From contig JAYUOW010000146.1 of NCBI GenBank assembly GCA_043760555.1, forward strand, positions 1 to 41,177: a stretch of DNA of 41,177 bases, written 5' to 3'. Below, piece by piece: positions 39,525-41,177 of this stretch. The translations under genes were made by a program, and so were the position numbers. The notes beneath the pieces were generated by a model. It did no database searches. It was not told the origin of the DNA and saw only the letters and a list, made by a program, of their open reading frames with translations. Every line of letters starts with the position of its first letter. Within the stretch, counting starts at the first letter, position 1. Source of the stretch: JANMDR01 sp043760555. Lineage in GTDB: Bacteria > Pseudomonadota > Gammaproteobacteria > Burkholderiales > Usitatibacteraceae.

Positions 39525-39749
39525 ATGAACCTGCGAGCACAGACGTTACTGAGTGAAATATTGCAATTACCAGCGAACGAGCGCGCCATGGTGGTAGATG
39601 GCATTTTGCACACACTCGATAAGCCCGACACTACGCTCAATGCCGCGTGGCTAGTCGAAGCCGAAGACAGAATGCAAGCATTTAAAAATGGTGAGCTAAG
39701 GGCTGTAGCTGCAGACGAAGTGTTCGCAGCACTTGGTTCGCGCACTTGA
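39525..39749 (+). CDS. Addiction-module antitoxin (TIGR02574-like)
   Basis: 74 residues: LLSEILQLPANERAMVVDGI, then AAWLVEAEDRMQAFKNGELR and AADEVFAALGSR. This is the compact helical antitoxin usually paired with a RelE/ParE-like toxin just downstream. It matches the expected length and is intact. The following toxin is in the same frame directly after its stop and is interrupted by a nonsense codon, so the antitoxin is probably an orphan now. Confidence 0.85.
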   Translation: MNLRAQTLLSEILQLPANERAMVVDGILHTLDKPDTTLNAAWLVEAEDRMQAFKNGELRAVAADEVFAALGSRT

Positions 39750-39758
39750 GGGCGAATT

Positions 39759-40037
39759 TTGCTTGCGGCAAAGCACGAGTTAGCGGCGGCGGTGCGCAGC
39801 TATGATGTGCTGCGTAAAGGGTTGGGCGCTGATTTTCGAGACGAAGCTTTGGGGACGTTGTAACGAATCAAAGAGTTTCCATCAGCGTGGGCAATACTGG
39901 GCGGCAACATCAGGCGCTGTCAAATGCGGCATTTACCTTATGGAATTGTTTACGAAGTTTTTGGCGATGAAATTATCGTTATCGCCGTGGCACATTTGCA
40001 TCGCAATCCGGACTACTGGAAACTGCGAGCCATTTAG
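39759..40037 (+). pseudogene. ParE/RelE-like toxin with one internal stop
   Basis: The frame reads LLAAKHELAAAVRSYDVLRK, GLGADFRDEALGTL, stop (TAA at 39861-39863), then RIKEFPSAWAILGGNIRRC, LPYGIVYEVFGDEIIVIAVA and HLHRNPDYWKLRAI. Apart from the single TAA, where related proteins carry a residue such as Gln or Asp, it aligns throughout with ParE-family gyrase toxins. CAA to TAA would be a one-base change. The start is unclear (TTG at 39759 or nearby). The inactive toxin follows its antitoxin by about 10 bases. Confidence 0.82.
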
Positions 40038-40175
40038 TTGCTTTGCATGCGAATGTTGACGGCATAGGCGAGCGATTTCGGATTAACTCGAACCTTCTGA
40101 CGCCGCCTCCCTTTTTTAGGATTTGTAATTGCTTGCTTGCGCAAAGTTTTTTAGCGTGATCGTCGACGCTTCTGT

Positions 40176-40903
40176 CTAACCAAGATCAGCCTCAGAACCC
40201 ACTAAAAATATTTTAGGAAGGCTTAGTACGTTTTGTGTAAATGCATTGTCAGCACTTATTTTTTTAGCCCATGCGGTCGGTGTTTGAACCGTAGGGTTAA
40301 TGGTTCTACCTAGTTGTGCCTCAGCGAGCTGCAACGCATCAAATACATCGGCATAACTCAGCGATGCGCTTAAAATCATCACGTCAATATCGCTGCGCGC
40401 ATTGTCCAGTCCTTGTGCAACTGAGCCATAGATAAATGCTGATTTAATCTGTGCGGCGACGGGCCTAAGCGCTTGTTTTATAGGTTCGCTTAAGCCAACT
40501 GTTTTAGTAAAAATACCAACTCGCTCGCTATAAATTGGCGAAGCCGCGTTTGCTTGAAAGTGTTTTTGGTTGCCCACTCGGGCCACGTTGACGAGCCCAG
40601 CGCTGGCTAACTTTGCAAGTTCACGTTGAATAGCGCCAGTGCCACCCGCACCGCAGTGATCAACTCAAGCAATAAGTTCATTGGCAAAAAAACTGCGCGA
40701 AGGTTGCCCGAATAGCAGCCCGAGCACACGTTGTTGCGGGGGAGTCCAAAGCGCGTAAAAAGCGCGTCGATGAGGCTTGCGCGTTCAGCACGCACGGGCG
40801 TTGGGGCAGGTGCTGGCGTGGGTGCTCTGACCCGTTGGGGTTTTGCTGACAAAACAGATGCTGACAATGACGTTATTCCCATATTGGGTTTTTTAGACCC
40901 CAA
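40176..40903 (-). pseudogene. Nucleotidyltransferase with N-terminal HTH, broken
   Basis: The 3' part (40176-40586, possible GTG start) encodes an intact minimal nucleotidyltransferase domain with GSVAQGLDNARSDIDVMI (GS...DxD motif). Upstream, the winged-helix part is split. SLIDALFTRFGLP (from an ATG at 40903) is one frame, and PQQRVLGLLFGQPSRSFFAN is the next frame after a shift at a five-G tract (40738-40742, plus strand). NELIA is then followed by TGA (40665-40667), after which GAIQRELAKLASAGLVNVAR continues into the transferase. An intact version would be a DNA-binding MNT-type regulator. The N-terminal Pro/Ala linker (RAPTPAPAPTPVRAER) is unusual. Confidence 0.8.
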
Positions 40904-40908
40904 TATGG
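40878..40908. promoter_or_regulatory. Perfect inverted repeat at the start of the broken MNT-HTH gene
   Basis: CCCATATTGGG, 9-base T/A-rich spacer, CCCAATATGGG: 11 exact pairs overlapping the putative start codon at 40903. It could be an autoregulatory operator or a transcript hairpin. Confidence 0.5.
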
Positions 40909-41022
40909 GGGTTTAGCAAATGCTGGTTTTTAGATTGCGTTTGTAGACACCGTAAAGTGTTTTTTGTGTCGAACAATGCGAACGACGTATTTTGAAGCTA
41001 ATTTCAGAGAGGATGCGGGGGT

Positions 41023-41067
41023 AAATAGGCTGTAAACGCCCATATTTAGGGCGTCTACAGCCTATTT
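41023..41067. repeat. Palindromic element, GTAG type, longest copy
   Basis: AAATAGGCTGTAAACGCCC, 7-base loop, GGGCGTCTACAGCCTATTT: 18 of 19 positions pair. It lies in the gene-free right end of the window (40904-41177). Confidence 0.92.
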
Positions 41068-41110
41068 TTATCAACGATTCACTAGTGTCCGGTTTAAATC
41101 AAGGTAACAG

Positions 41111-41140
41111 GCTGAAGAAGCCCTATTTATAGGCTTAAGC
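41111..41140. repeat. Palindromic element, GAAG type
   Basis: GCTGAAGAAGCCCTATTTATAGGCTTAAGC, 44 bases after the preceding copy. The arms are shorter and partly mismatched. Confidence 0.75.
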
Positions 41141-41177
41141 AAGGTTTATAGGGTGTCTGACTTATGAATTTTTGGCG

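Noticed and set aside
39802..40059. 85-residue plus-strand ORF
   Set aside because: It is an out-of-frame shadow of the ParE-like pseudogene, whose own frame gives a clear family match.
1..41177. tRNA or rRNA genes, integrase or prophage genes
   Set aside because: No TψC-like arm with a matching acceptor stem, no rRNA stretch and no recombinase or phage protein was recognised.

Overview
The window is a chromosomal segment of a betaproteobacterium, most likely Burkholderiales. This rests on gene content and order: thiS-thiG, trmB, hemW-rdgB-rph next to a Ser/Thr kinase and PP2C phosphatase pair, yicC-gmk-rpoZ-spoT, and recG-ubiC-ubiA. Base composition looks close to balanced, which is low for that order, and no rRNA or tRNA gene was found, so I do not name a genus.

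Layout. Positions 1-2363 (minus) hold mltA, a MAPEG protein and a membrane protein that runs off the left edge. Positions 2508-3826 (plus) are the thiamine thiazole genes thiS and thiG behind a small membrane protein. Positions 3910-6407 are less conserved: a secreted protein, a DUF6644-like membrane protein with a DUF6152-like partner, and an outer-membrane barrel. Positions 6450-9523 (minus) are rlmI and ggt, divergent from trmB and a FecR-domain protein (plus). Positions 11043-11692 contain only dispersed repeats. Positions 11693-16252 (minus) are one housekeeping run, kinase-PP2C-rph-rdgB-hemW. Positions 16462-24707 (plus) are the core block yicC, gmk, rpoZ, spoT, ridA, recG, ubiC, ubiA, followed by the potassium-efflux pair kefF-kefC.

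From about 27.2 kb the window becomes accessory in character. It has a duplicated and decayed kefC tail, a PIN toxin with a small downstream partner, a patatin-like lipase, an old-yellow-enzyme oxidoreductase, a GST, a VapBC pair, an esterase lipoprotein, and a four-gene minus-strand operon. That operon encodes an alpha-oxoamine synthase and a DevBCA-type ABC exporter. After it come a 5'-truncated fatty-acid desaturase, an addiction-module antitoxin whose ParE toxin carries one nonsense codon, and a nucleotidyltransferase-HTH regulator broken by a frameshift and a stop.

The most striking signal is a family of short palindromes, consensus roughly CTGWAGAYGCCCTA-n-TAGGGCRTCTNCAG, with about 15 clear copies. 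Some are near-perfect intergenic hairpins. At least six lie inside open reading frames and are translated: an outer-membrane protein signal peptide, the Ggt lipoprotein linker, YicC, RecG, the UbiC N-terminus and a patatin loop. This resembles the protein-coding palindromic elements described in Rickettsia. Several other repeat classes are also present: roughly 138-bp elements with inverted ends, GACGGGAACGACG hairpins, and GTAGGGGCGCATTGCATGCGCCC units. The genome therefore appears rich in small non-autonomous repeats.
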